Source: Evernia prunastri
Lineage: Eukaryota; Ascomycota; Lecanoromycetes; Lecanorales; Parmeliaceae
Assembly (NCBI GenBank): GCA_003184365.1
Contig: NKYR01000119.1
Coordinates: 50,895-114,894 of the forward strand
Reading direction: 5' to 3'
DNA: 64,000 nt
Shown: positions 38,019-49,864 of the stretch, one piece after another
Layout: each line of letters opens with the position of its first letter
Position numbering within the stretch: position 1 is the stretch's first letter
The notes under the pieces: model-generated
Database searches by the model: none
What the model was told of the DNA's origin: nothing
The model's input: only the letters and a program-made list of their open reading frames with translations
Translations under genes and position numbers: made by a program

Positions 38019-40138
38019 ATGGAGCCTAATGCAGTCCCGATCTCCGGGACTCCTGTTCCCTACGGTCGGGCCTGCTCAAACTGCGCACGAGCGAAAGCAA
38101 GATGTGTCACGGGGAATGGCATTGGTGCCAAATGTGAACGGTATCATATGTGACTGGCTTCCTTGAATCGGACTATCATCCTGACCTAGCATAGATGCCT
38201 TCGACTGAACAAAGACTGTCAGTCGATGCCGACAACTCGCAAGCGCAAAGCAGAACATAGACCCTCGGCGTCTAAGACCGCCAGGTTGGAAGAGAAGCTT
38301 GATGGACTTTATAGGCTCCTTCAGCCGTCTACTTCTCCCACATCCGTAGACGCCCCGGATATTTCTACGTCAAGCGTAACAATATCTGCTGAGTCAGCCC
38401 GCGAATCATTGCAGCCCCATGTCACCAGTCCGGAAGATGGTGAGGACTTTGGCCCTCTTGCAATCCAACGGCTAAATTGGAACCGCCCCCCAACAGACGG
38501 TCTACGCCTGAACTCTCCCACAACCGCTCCAGATGCTGCTTACGTCAATTCAGGCACGAGGTCTACAACCTACCATTGTCCCGGAAATTCCATCACCTGT
38601 GGCCTCGAACCATCGTCTGATGAAGCAGAGGATTGGCTTAACAATTTTCGGCGCCACATGGCGTCATACTTCCCTTTTATCATCGTACAAGAGTCTACAA
38701 ACGCAGCCGAACTTCGTCGGGAGCGCCCGTTTCTGTGGCTATGCATAATGTCGATAGCATCGAAATCCACCGCACAGCAGATGACGCTTGCAAGAGAGAT
38801 AAAGATAACGATAGGAAGGGAGATGCTTGTTGAGGGCAAGAACAATATCGATTTACTTCTAGGACTCCTCGTATTTGTTGCGTGGTATGTAGATTTCCAA
38901 CCATGTGTGAGGATGCGCTAAGATAGGAAATTGTTATGTTTTAGGAACCATTATCACACTCATGATAAGCCTATTATCATTCAAATGATGCAGCTTGCTA
39001 TAGCACTAGTCGGCAATCTTGGATTGAACAAGCCGCCGCCCAAAGAGCCCCCACAGATGATGCTTAATCTCGATGCGCGAGGATGTCCAAGAAGGCCCTT
39101 CACTTCATCAACACGAACGCTGGAAGAGCGGAGAGCGGCGCTTGGTTGCTTTCTACTCAGTTCAGTGTGAGAATTACTGTTGCTATGCCTATCTGAGCGG
39201 AAACTTGACTAAGGAGTGCCAGGCTCTCGTCTTATTTTCAACGACTCGACACTCTTCGCTGGACTCAGTATCTGGAAGAGTGCATCGCAGTGCTAGCTGC
39301 AGAGGAAGAGCACCCATCCGATACTCTTTTGATTTACATGATAAAGCTGCAACTTATCATCGAAAAGGTGGGTCAAAGCCCGTGGCACGACGAGCACGAG
39401 GAAGCCACTGGCTCTGCGAGGGCGCCGCCAATGTTCTACCTTAAAGCTTTACAAGCTGCACTGCAGGACCTTAGAGCAAAAATTCCCGCTAGGCATCATA
39501 AGAACGGTATGCACATCTACGAGTCTATCTGACTGGATGCTGACGACTCCTATTAAGGATTTTTGCTCTTGTGCCTTTACAGCGCAGAGTTCAGAGTACA
39601 CGAAGTTGCCCTCTCAAAAGCAGCAGTTGTCGTTAACGATGCAGCCTTCCAGCGGCTAGACGCCCTGTATGCATGTCTCCGTGCAGCCCAGAGTTGGCTT
39701 GACCTGTATCTCAGCTTCTCTCCAGCTTCCTACGTCAGCTTCTCAATGCACGTATTTACGCAAATGGCCCATTGCATCATGATTTTCTTTAGACTACTAA
39801 CGTTCGATGACCCAATCTGGGACCGAGGAGTTGTACAAAACACAGCAAACCTTTCCCACATCTTAGAGCGACTTATTGAGAAATTTAATCAAGTAAAGGC
39901 TGTTGCCAATCTGGATCATGGTCTGGATGGGAACAAAGACACTTTTAGTCGGACTGCTAGGATACTTGGATCCATTAAAACCTGGTGGGACGCAAAGCTA
40001 GCTGCGGAGCTGAACAGTGACATGGTTCCGGACGAGAACCTGGGTGACATAAATTTCGACTGTTTTGATGATGTTTGGCTCAGAGACATATTTGGTCAGG
40101 GAGATGGCCAACTTGACCTCAATAATATGCAATGGTAG
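38019..40138 (+). CDS. Zn2Cys6 fungal-type transcription factor
   Basis: Five exons, 38019-38140, 38195-38884, 38945-39166, 39223-39506 and 39558-40138 (632 aa). All four introns are 51-60 nt, and each junction restores the frame. The binuclear zinc cluster is split by intron 1: ACSNCARAKARC and CERCLRLNKDC give the C-x2-C-x6-C pattern twice. A basic linker (TRKRKAE) and a short coiled coil follow. The middle region matches the fungal transcription-factor regulatory domain (LLSSVLSSYFQRLDTLRWTQ then YLEECIAVL). It should bind CGG-containing sites as a dimer. It ends 209 bp before an MFS exporter on the same strand, and the gap contains CGG-N4-CCG sites, so it probably controls that exporter and perhaps itself. 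Confidence 0.92.
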
Positions 40139-40178
40139 ATTGGCGTGGAAATCGGAGCGGAGTCTGAGAAATTTCGAT

Positions 40179-40212
40179 CGGAACTCCGGTTGCACGCGGA
40201 AACGGAACCCCG
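40179..40212. promoter_or_regulatory. Two CGG-N4-CCG sites between regulator and exporter
   Basis: CGGAACTCCG (40179-40188) and CGGAACCCCG (40203-40212) share the same spacing and the core CGGAAC, 24 bp apart. Further CGG half-sites (CGGAAACGG and CCGGTTCC) lie around them. Inverted CGG triplets with fixed spacing are the classical targets of Zn2Cys6 dimers. The regulator encoded next door is the obvious candidate ligand. This is inferred. Confidence 0.5.
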
Positions 40213-40347
40213 TTCTCGCCGGTTCCTTTCTACTTACCCTCAACAAATAAGGCACCCTCTAGAAACCAATTTTCTATATAAATGCTTTTTTGCTCATTTC
40301 AAGCTCGTCGTTATCTTTGATCCTTTACCATCTCTGTTTCTATAAAT

Positions 40348-42476
40348 ATGGAGAAAACTTCTTCATTGGCAAGTGTTCCGGTCGCAGATCAGCCAAGCGC
40401 AGATGCCGAGGAGCCCCAAACGCAAATCTCAAAACAGCATGCGACCCCTCAAACAAATATGGACACGCAAGAAGACAGCCAATATGTCACCGGCTTCAAA
40501 CTTGCGATAATCATGGTCTCTTTGACCATGGTCTTCTTTCTGGTCATGCTTGATCTCTCCATCATCGCGACGGTCAGTCAAGCCTTGCTGAGTAGGTCGC
40601 TGATGGCTTTCACTGACAGTTTTCGCAGGCTATACCTCGTATTACCACCGACTTCCATTCTTTGCCTGATGTGGGATGGTACGGTAGCGCATATCTCTTG
40701 GCTAAGTGAGTTTTCCCCCAGCGTTCGCCACGTTCTCAAGTGCGCAGAACTGAATGAGGCCACTAGTTGCTCGATACAGCCACTGACAGGCAAGATTTAC
40801 ACACACTTCAACTCCAAGGTGACTTATGTAGAACAGGATGGTCGTGAGGTGAAGCTAAGATGTTACAGTATACTTTCTTTGCCTTCTTTGGGCTTTTCGA
40901 ATTAGGATCTCTCTTGTGCGGCGTGGCGAACTCTTCGGACATGTTGATAATAGGCAGAGCCATAGCGGGTATGGGAGGCTCCGGCCTCTCAAGTGGCGCC
41001 ATTTCTATAATTGCTGCGTCCGCCCCGTTGGCAAAGAGACCTGGTGAGTCCTTGACTTCCTCAGCCGAGCCGAGGAACCCCAGAGTTGTGCTGACGGTTC
41101 TTGTTAGTCATATTGGGGATAATGATGTCCGGTCAGCTCGTGCATATAAGAGATAATATCTGTCAATAATTGCTGAAATTTGACGTAGTTTCCCAGACTG
41201 GAACGGTACTCGGCCCTTTGATTGGTGGACTACTGACGCAATATACAACATGGCGCTGGTGTAAGTCTTTCACCTCCCCACACTCGCAGTTTGATTCATA
41301 AACTTACCGATTTTAGGCTTCTATATAAATCTTCCCATCGGCGGTGCTATTGCTATACTTCTAATGCTTGTCCGAATTCCTGACTTGACTATCAAGACTG
41401 ATGCTCCAGCAACAATTTTCACGACCCTGGAGAAGCTAGATCTCGTCGGATTTGCTCTTTTCGCTCCGGCTGCCATCCAAGTTCTTCTGGCTCTTGAATG
41501 GGGCGGGTCTCGTTATGTCTGGAGAAGTGCGACTATAATCGGGCTCTTCTGTGGTGCCGCTAGTACATTCTGTGTATACCTCGCGTGGGAGTATCGCAGA
41601 GGGGATTCAGCAATGATCCCTTTCTCCATGGTGCGACGAAGAATCGTGTGGTGCAGCTGCCTCGTCTGCTTCTTGTTCATGGGATCGATGATCATCACTT
41701 CGTATTACATGCCGATATACTTTCAGGCCGTGAGGAATGCGACGCCAACTATGAGTGGGGTATACATCCTTCCTGCAATCATCGGTCAGCTGTTGTTTGC
41801 GGCAGTGTCTGGAATTCTGGGTATGAGTGATAGTACCATGTCGCGTCCTTTTCTAGTCACTGACAACTTTCAGTCGGCAAGCTTGGATACTATCTGCCTT
41901 GGAGCATTGCGAGCGGGGTCTTAACATCAATTGGCACAGGCTTGATATCGACATTCACACTAACGACCTCAACGGGCGTCTGGATCGGCTACCAAATTCT
42001 CGCAGGCGCTGGTCGTGGATGTGGCATGCAGATGGTAAGTGCTGGTGCGGATAACAACATCATATCTGTCAAATCTTACTAAGATATCCATTCCATTCTA
42101 GCCTTTGGTCGCCATCCAGACTGCACTACCCAGAGATCAAGTCCCCGTCGGCATGGCACTCGTCATCTTCGCCCAAACTTTCGGTGGGGCCCTATTCTTG
42201 ACGATCGCCCAAACCGACTTTAACAACGGGCTGCGAACGGCAATTAAGGCATTCGCTCCCAATGTCAGCGCGGAGACAGTCATTGCTGCAGGCGCTTCCG
42301 CCGTGAGGGATGTTGTGCCGAAACCTGAGCTTAGGGGTGTTCTTTTAGCATACAATCAGTCTATACAGCATACCTTTTATCTTGCTGCTGGGACCGCAGC
42401 GGCAACGCTGGTGTTTTGCTGGGGTATGGGTTGGAAGAGTGTTAGGAAAGCGAAAGTGGTGAAGCCGGAGGTATAA
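40348..42476 (+). CDS. MFS exporter, DHA2 (14-TM) family
   Basis: Nine exons: 40348-40572, 40629-40705, 40767-40818, 40869-41043, 41108-41131, 41189-41260, 41317-41820, 41874-42034 and 42102-42476 (554 aa). The fifth is a 24-nt microexon without which the frame is lost. Family features are the first transmembrane segment with MVFFLVMLDLSIIAT, then AIPRITTDFHSLPDVGWYGS and AYLL, the PLTGKIY motif, SVSQTGTVLGPLIGGLLTQY and GAGRGCGMQMP. The protein should export drugs, toxins or metabolites at the plasma membrane by proton antiport. It lies directly downstream of a Zn2Cys6 regulator in the same orientation. No biosynthetic genes are adjacent, so the pair looks like a stand-alone resistance unit. 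Confidence 0.92.
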
Positions 42477-43115
42477 TGAAGGGCTTTCGATTACCTAATT
42501 CAGAATCAACAGAAGACTCTGCTTCTTCCATTGACTCATAGCAACCCAATCTCATTTTGCGGCCTGTAGCGCGCTAATTTTCACAATCTTGATTTGAGAC
42601 CCATCCATCCCTCGATGTGCATCACCTTTCAGGGGCTACGGCGCCCCGGCGAGAGGCCGTTGGGCAGCTACCAAGTCGTTTCACGTGCCGTGGCAGAGCC
42701 TTCTCCAGGATAGGCCCCAACTATCATCGATGGAGTCCGGTCTCGACATGCTTCTGAGTATGCTTGATTGAAGCTCTAAGCGTCTTGAAGAATGATATCA
42801 CATAAGTGTGTAGCATCCTGGGATATTGCGATTTCCAAATAATTTTGGCATATTATCTAGGGTTTCTTTTCGTCAATTGGCTGACATTAAACGGCCCGCC
42901 TGTACGAGAGTCACCGGTCATGCGAATCACTCCGAATTGGTCTTTATTGTGCCGATCTCATCGCATAAAAGGAAGGCGTTTCGGCATTCTTTCCGGCATT
43001 ACACAAATCTTGTGATGTCCAACATAAACTAAGTACTCACTGGCACGATATCTGGGACATCTTCCCGTGCAAAATTGCCAACCTAGACCGTTGTTCGCTC
43101 CGCCGGGCATAGCAT
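42477..43115. other. Intergenic, no gene seen
   Basis: No coding frame beyond about 70 codons and no repeat are visible. It separates the exporter gene from a decayed ankyrin gene. Confidence 0.5.
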
Positions 43116-43990
43116 GTGCAAATTATTATACGTAACGCATTGAAACCATTATTAACCGAAGGAACACTCAGCTCGGCACTGTTGGTTAGTGCCATGTTAT
43201 TTCAACTCGGAAATCCGGACTTTCAGTTGAGGTCAATGCGAAAATGCTTTCTACTTATGATTCAAGGACTGATGCCGGCGAGACGTCTTTACATTGGGCC
43301 ACAGCGCAATGGGCATACGGAAGCGGCTCGTCTTTTGCTGGATAACGGAGCAGATTTCGAACGAAAGGAAGGATATGAATGGACAGCCATGTATCTTACT
43401 ACTTGAACCGGTCCTTCCAAGGTTATAACATTGCTAATTAAGAAAAGAGCGTATGTCGATGCCAAAGACGAATTCGACTAGGTCGGCTACCGGCCTGGAT
43501 AGCTCCTCCCGAAGAGAATTTGGTAGATCTGCTTCGCGAGCAGAGAACCAACGCTGAAGTCAGATATGCTGCTAGATGAGGAGCCCTCTCTAGTAGGAGG
43601 TGGCACTCACAAGGTTGTAGCATTGCTCTCTGAACTTGGAGCCAATATGTCTCGGTCAGAAATGCTGACAGAGAAGTGGCGGAACGAAGAGGCGGACCAC
43701 GTCTCCGGAATGACGGCTTTATATCGAGCTGTGCGCAAAGGACACCCAGTAGCAACGCGTCTACTTTTCCAAATTGGGACCAATGTTGACAATACAACCT
43801 TGGTTGGATTCCCTTTAACGCTGTGGCAAGGAATGGCAATCATATCATCATACCAATGCTATTGGAGTTCCGTGCCGAGGTCCTGGCCAAAGACAACAAG
43901 AAGAGGACACCGCTTGATGGCGCTTGTCAGAACGGCCATGATGCCAATGATGCCATCGTGCATATGCTGCTGTATCATATCAACGGTTGA
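43116..43990 (+). pseudogene. Ankyrin-repeat gene broken by several frameshifts
   Basis: Ankyrin-repeat pieces follow each other in different frames: GETSLHWATAQ then, after one base, NGHTEAARLLLDNGADFERK; later GMTALYRAVRKGHPVATRLL; then after another shift AVARNGNHIIIPMLLEFRAE and KKRTPLDGACQNGHDAND, ending at a TGA at 43988-43990. At least three breaks are needed, and no intron with proper ends explains them. The intact ancestor would have had four or more repeats and probably acted as a protein-interaction module. The exact 5' limit is uncertain. Confidence 0.7.
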
Positions 43991-45444
43991 GTCACACAGT
44001 ACACATCATCAGCACCGTCTCTTGAAATAATTACGGTATGAACTTGGCTGCGATGCCACTGAGCTTTTGGGGATGCTTGTATTGGCTTCATTGCGATGTA
44101 TCGCCCATGACAGAAGCCCTGAGTGCCGGTGTCAATACCGCTAGTAGTTGACATTGCCTTCGAAGATATGTGGTCGTGTACGGTCACGATACGCTAGGAA
44201 TGTTAGGGATGTATCGTCAGCTTCCATGTTGTCTGAAGACAGACATTTCACGCTCGTTCTACAAAAATGGTTGACATCTTTCGAAACACCCAATTAGTCC
44301 TTCGCTTTTTTAATTGCTCACTCTAGATGTCGTTCGCGCTTGTAACGACCCTTCATTCGATGGATGAGAAGGTAGCGCTTCCTAGTAACCCCATTTCCCG
44401 CTCCCGTAAACTTACATACTCGATCAAGCATACTTGATTCTAATGTGTATGCCTAAGACTGACGTTCATTCGTTAAACGCAGAATCATTCCGTGTCTGCA
44501 CTCTTTTGGCTACACGCTCTAGCCGCACATGAACACCACACTTTTTATGCAACAAGATCCGAAAATTCGTCTACTGCCACTACATCCCGTCTTGTGTCTC
44601 GTCTGAGTGACCTTTCTAGCGATGTCGTAGATCAAGCACCTTGAGCGCTTAAGCAAGCCTACAATGCCTCGCTTTTATACGCTCATGATTATGCACCCGT
44701 TCTGCAGATGCTGCTCACCAGGATATTACGAGCACGTATCTTCATTGCGCAAATGTGCATTTTAAGTCCGAGCTAGCTGTACTCTACGAGCCGGTTTGCT
44801 TCGGCGCGCGTGGCTGCACGGGACACTAGTGATATGTGCATGACAATTCACTTGCGTCTCCTCTCATATGGATTTTCTTAGATCTGGGTCTTCCTGATCT
44901 GGGAGGACCCAAGTCAAAATTTCTGCCGCTGCGATTCCAAATGAAGCGCCGAGAGGCGTTTGCCTAGCATTTTGCTTGCATCTCCCTGCATGGCTTGGCG
45001 CAACCATCATGCCCGTGTCCTCGGATCTTCCCGTATTTTCGCATTGACGAGTAACTCTAAACGCCGGAAATGTCTTCACAGATTACCTCCGCCGAAATCG
45101 AATTCTGTACGAGATCATGCTATGAACGTTCGACTATAAACCGGGCTGCAGGCGGGAGACTACGTCCAAGCAAGGTGCACCTCGTTGCAATCTGGCGTTG
45201 TATTGCTGGCAGCTGTATCCCTGTGGCGCCTGAATATTATATACTTGCAATCAGCCTCTAATTTTTGAGAAGTGCTAGTGAAGCGAATTAGACCTCTCGC
45301 ACTTTTGACTCATTGAATAGAACATATCGCCACATCATTAACACATTGATAATAGTGCAAGACTGACAGGAATGAATCATCATGAACATCATGGTCCTTG
45401 TTATTTGCGGAGAATGCGGTAGATATTTTCCCCTTCAGAAACGC
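43991..45444. other. Intergenic, no gene seen
   Basis: Short frames only. Nothing protein-like or repeated was noticed over about 1.4 kb. Confidence 0.5.
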
Positions 45445-46088
45445 TCAGAGCCAAATAAACGTACAGAGCCCAATTAGCAGGACAGAAACTGTGGCAGGCG
45501 CCTGCTGAGCCAGCACCGCATTCGATTTGGCGGTTGTTGTTGTAGACGTGGTACCAGATCGACTTGATGACGTCAGGAAGTGACCGTCTCGGAGCAGGCT
45601 GATGAGACTTACCTGGGTGATGAGCTTGTCGCACCGGCCACCGCACTGGTGCTGGCAACATCCCCCCCACCGGTCGTCCCGCCACCTACATTCCCACTTC
45701 CACTGCCACCTCCACTGGTTTTGGAGAGACATGGTAAGAAGTTATCTGGCTGGCTCTCCCAGCAAAGCAAAGCCTGTTGGTCACCAAACTGGCCGTCTGC
45801 CGCGCAAGTGGCCGTCCATACGGAAAGTAAAATGATATCGAGGCTCGCATTTGGGCTGGATTCCTCACAACCTTGGCAGGCGTTCATCTGTGTAACGTTG
45901 GACTTGGTGGTGCACATGCAGTGAAGCGTGGTCGAATCCATGGTGGTGCCGATTACGTTGACTTTGGCACTAGTGGTCTGACACGACTTGAGTGCGGCAG
46001 TGTAGGAATCACAGGCGGCACATTGCGCGGAGATAAGAGATGGGAGAATGGGCAAAAAGAGGGCGACGGCGGACAGAAGACAGTACAT
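45445..46088 (-). CDS. GPI-anchored cysteine-rich surface protein
   Basis: Two exons, 46088-45613 and 45562-45445 (197 aa), are joined over a 50-nt intron (GTAAGT..AAG). The ATG at 46088 directly precedes a signal peptide (MYCLLSAVALFLPILPSLIS then AQC). The frame upstream of it is open but not signal-like. The mature protein has a CAAC start and about ten cysteines (CMC, CQGC and others), then a Gly/Ser-rich spacer and a Ser/Thr-rich stretch. The end, KSNAVLAQQAPATVSVLLIG followed by a hydrophobic tail, is a GPI-attachment signal. It is probably displayed on the plasma membrane or cell wall. The cysteine spacing recalls CFEM-type proteins but does not fit the CFEM signature. No enzyme function is evident. 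Confidence 0.8.
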
Positions 46089-47515
46089 GATGGATTGATA
46101 CAAATGTATTGTAACGACTGGAGATAGCAACGGCGTTACGAATGTACAAGGTTTTGAATGGTAGGGACCGTAGGATTTGAATGAAGGAAGAGCTTTGAAG
46201 AGTTTCATGGGATACCTTTAGATTTGTAGGGAAGAATGAGAATTGAGAGAGCTGATTTCAATCTCACCTGCATATTACGCAGCAAAGTCTCCGTTACCGA
46301 GCTGATCCTCGTAAATTGCACACCATCCTTCTTACCCGGGTACTTGGATTTGAATGTGTACCACTAAGGAGTTGGGCGATGGGAATTACTAGGATAGCCC
46401 AGACATGGTACAATGATGCAATCATCGCGTACAGCTACTTAAGTAGCAATCAAAGGAAAAAGATGGGTGTGTAGCAACGATGTTGTACACGCGTAAAAAC
46501 TCCTAAAGCAGCCCGCGGAATGGGGCACAGATCACGGCTGACTCCTGAGAGATGTAACCTTTTCGCCGGGCTCAATGGCGCACACAGCGGGACGATTGAT
46601 GTTTGTGTTCTCGCTTTCTGTAAGCTAGCGTATGATTGGGGTCCAGTCCGAGCGCCCGTCAATCCCACGGGATCATGGTCTAGACGGTTCTGTGGGGGCC
46701 AACGCTTAATCTTTCTCTATTTTCTATTCAGCTCGTGGTGGACGGGTGGACGGCAGTGACTGGTTGGGACGACATCAATATAATTTCTCATACAAATAAT
46801 GAAGGATGTCCTGCAAGCCTTGATAATGCCTCAGGGTAGGGGACAGGAGGGGGGGAAGGGGAGAAGTTGCCTGCGGACAACATCAGCCTTGCGTGATTTT
46901 GGCACCCCTGGTCCTATTCCCAAGTAAAGCCTATCCGATAAATAAAGGACCGTGTCTTGGCGTGCGAAATCTCCCCCAAACAATTTTTCAGAAGATATTT
47001 CACGGTGATTCTAAACACTTTGATCTCACGTCCAGATTGCTAATGCAGCTTCAAACCCTCTTGTTCATGTTGACGTGAACAATCTCAAAGTAATTTTTTT
47101 TTTCGAGAACAGATGACTCTGGCTTTGGACGCTAAAATTACTCGTTGAACCGTTTGGATAACTCTTTTCTCTATCATGTGTGCTAGAATTGAGTAGTCCT
47201 TTAACCGGCTAGCTTGTGACATGATGCCTAAACACTCTTGTATTGCTAGAGTTGCATATCTCTTGTGTTGCTAGCGTCCATGCCTTTCAACAGCTCAGCA
47301 TTCACCCGCAAGGCATGTGAAATGCTTGAAACCTCAACGGACATCACTAGAATGTTCGCTTTCTATGACCAGGCACGTTTGAGATGGCTCTTCTCGTTGT
47401 TTGTACGTTTCTAGCAAACCTGCGATAAGCCCTTCATGCTTTTTAAATCAATCTTCATCACGTCTTCTTTCACCTTTCCGCTCTGCAACAGGTTCTGCAG
47501 TAGAGGTGGTTCAAC
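46089..47515. other. Intergenic, no gene seen
   Basis: This interval holds the promoters of two divergent genes. No coding frame of substance is visible. A T-rich run lies near 47092-47103. Confidence 0.5.
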
Positions 47516-48132
47516 ATGAGCTTGGATCGAGAGCTTAACTTCCTATTGTCAACCGAATATGATCCAGCTACCCAAAGTCTGTTTAAATTTCGACAAGCAT
47601 ATAACCGAATAGCAGAGCACCGCGATCGTCTCTGCTGGGAGATCAATCGCAAAAAGCAAAGGCGTGTTGACATAAGGCAGGCAGAATGCGAGTGTCTTGG
47701 ACAGATGCCTTCCTGTAAACGTGCTCAGCTGACACTTATCTAGCATACGGAACGACCTCTGGAGGGAAAGGATCCCGGTTCAACAGTCTTCCTGATATTG
47801 ACGACGGCTCGGCGATATCCTCTCCAGCCACATACACTTTTCCAGCCAGCCTTACCGCAGCTCAACTTGAACAATTGACTTCCGAGGGGCGTAAGACAGA
47901 AATAGCAAAAATCCAACGAGATATTCAGTTACTAGAGGAAGAGAAGAAAGAAAAGAAGAAACAGTCGAGCACAGCGACAGTAGCAGCAGCGGCAGCGTCG
48001 AAGAATGATAGCATTGTAGAAGAATCCAGGAAGAAGAAAGATCGGGACGAAGCGCAGGGAGTGGACCGAGATGTGGCAAGCGATTCGGAGCTTGGGCAAG
48101 GCTGGAAGAAGGTCGAACGCCGTTCCAAGTGA
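47516..48132 (+). CDS. Hypothetical coiled-coil protein
   Basis: The ATG at 47516 opens a helical N-terminal part (MSLDRELNFLLSTEYDPATQ then SLFKFRQAYNRIAEHRDRL). The second exon is best read from about 47742 (YGTTSGGKGSRFNSLPDIDD onward) to the stop at 48130-48132. It contains a lysine/glutamate coiled coil and a short alanine run and ends GWKKVERRSK. The 3' splice site TCTAG at about 47741 is clear, but the donor is not: GTAAAC at 47713 would give a 29-nt intron, so a weaker upstream donor is likely. About 185 residues. Function is unknown. It may be a nuclear or scaffold protein. Confidence 0.6.
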
Positions 48133-48449
48133 TGAACGAGTCCTTTGGGGTTACCTAGAGCCGGAAGATGAATATGCGTAATCGGTGTGAATGGAATAAG
48201 ACCTTATCAGTGACAGTGGATGGTTTTGCTGATAAACAACCAGAATGAAGAAGTCAAGGAAGACATCCAACCACCCCAACATCGAAACATCATTCGTTGT
48301 TACCATTCCTCTGCCCGCTAGATCTTTGAATTTCGTCAAGGACTGCCACCAGAATTTCCGTCAAAATGTAATTTCTCAAACACATCTCTTCCTGTCAACT
48401 CTACAATGCTAGATCTCAACTTCGAAGACATCTCGCACTGACTCGCCGT

Positions 48450-48728
48450 CGTTAGTACCATAATCTTCCCTCCTGCGATATTCTCCTCCATAAAGTGATA
48501 CGCTTCTACAATCCTACTCAATTGAAAAACATTCCCAATCTGCACTGTGAGGTATCTTCTATCATATACCTACCCCAGCAACTTTCTACCGTAACGCATA
48601 CAAACCATCCTGCTCCCCACAAATTGAACCTGGAGGTTGCGCCTTAGGGTTATGCCTTCTCGATGTAATTATAGCTAGTTCCCCCAACCACGACGACCTG
48701 GCAATCTCCCACCTGTTCCGGGACAGCG
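48450..48728 (-). pseudogene. Relic of a zinc-binding/quinone oxidoreductase
   Basis: Two fragments on the minus strand resemble the ends of a medium-chain dehydrogenase/quinone oxidoreductase: SAVPEQVGDCQVVVVGGTSY (about 48728-48658, the catalytic-domain start) and QIGNVFQLSRIVEAYHFMEE followed by AGGKIMVLT (48545-48450, the typical C-terminus). The roughly 200 residues that should lie between are missing, and stops intervene. I interpret it as a deleted gene copy. The match is by pattern only. Confidence 0.35.
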
Positions 48729-49864
48729 GACCGAATTTGCAAGCTTTGGTACAATCATCTCTAGCATTTTATTTCCGCCAGTGGGGAGACTCTTTCCCTT
48801 TGTTCGACAACAGTTCTTAAAGGCTGAGGCCGAAAGCTTTGACTTGTAAAGGAAGTAGACCTTTGTTCCGAGCGGAAATTGTGCGAGTTTCGATCTCGAG
48901 TCGTTCACGAGGTCAGGGCTATGGAAAGACGACTGTTTTTAGGCTGTCCAACCAAATATTAGGACGGATGCGGGCTGGGGTATCGCTTCATTAATGGCGA
49001 TGAATGAGCGAAGATTGCGATCTATGCGCCATGAAGAAAAGCCATGTATCCCAGGAGTAGGAGACTGTGGATCTTCAAATTCTGATTGCATTCATCATCA
49101 TTGGGCAAAATCTCTGGTGTCTTCTTAGTTGAACAGCGTGGCTTTCATAGCTGACAGACAATGGCAAGTCAGAGAATATGCATCTTCGTCTCCGAAAGCC
49201 TCAAAGGTCTGACATCTCACATGGTCATGCCCGAATGAGGATTTGTACGAGGATTCTAGAACCATCAGAGAGTTCCTTTGTTTGAGCGTTTAGCCTAGTG
49301 AGGGAAGACAGGTCAGGCTAGTACCCTGAGAGAGAAGCTGGAGCTCCATACAAGGCAGTTGTCTGCTGATAAGGTAGACCCGGAGTAAGCATATCTCAAG
49401 CCTTGCGTTCTCCGTGATCACGGTCTCGAGATTGGTGACAGCGGTCCTTCAGAAATACGCAATACCGGACTGGGCTTTCTGGTCTCGTGCTGATTATCAT
49501 TCCAGTTCAAAGTTCTCAAGAGCCTAAACTACCACGACCCAGTTAATAGGGGTGAGATGTAGACTTTAATGTCAGACGTTTGACACGCTTAGCCCTTTCC
49601 CCATCTCGCTTAGATCTATCTCTTGGATATCACTTATGAAATTCCCTATAATGAAAAGCTACCTTTGGTAGATCCATGTACACTGAAACAGTAGGATGCA
49701 GTACGTCAACTATCTGCCCCAATTCATCCTAACTTTTACTATAAACGCATTCAACACGGCCATGGCATTAGATAACCAAAATGAAAGACCCTTATACCTT
49801 CGTTGCTATCGAGGCCCCATTTGTACCATTCATCTCAGAAAAGGCTAGCAGACAAGCAAATCAC
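48729..49864. other. Intergenic, no gene seen
   Basis: No coding frame with protein-like composition and no repeat were noticed. Confidence 0.5.
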
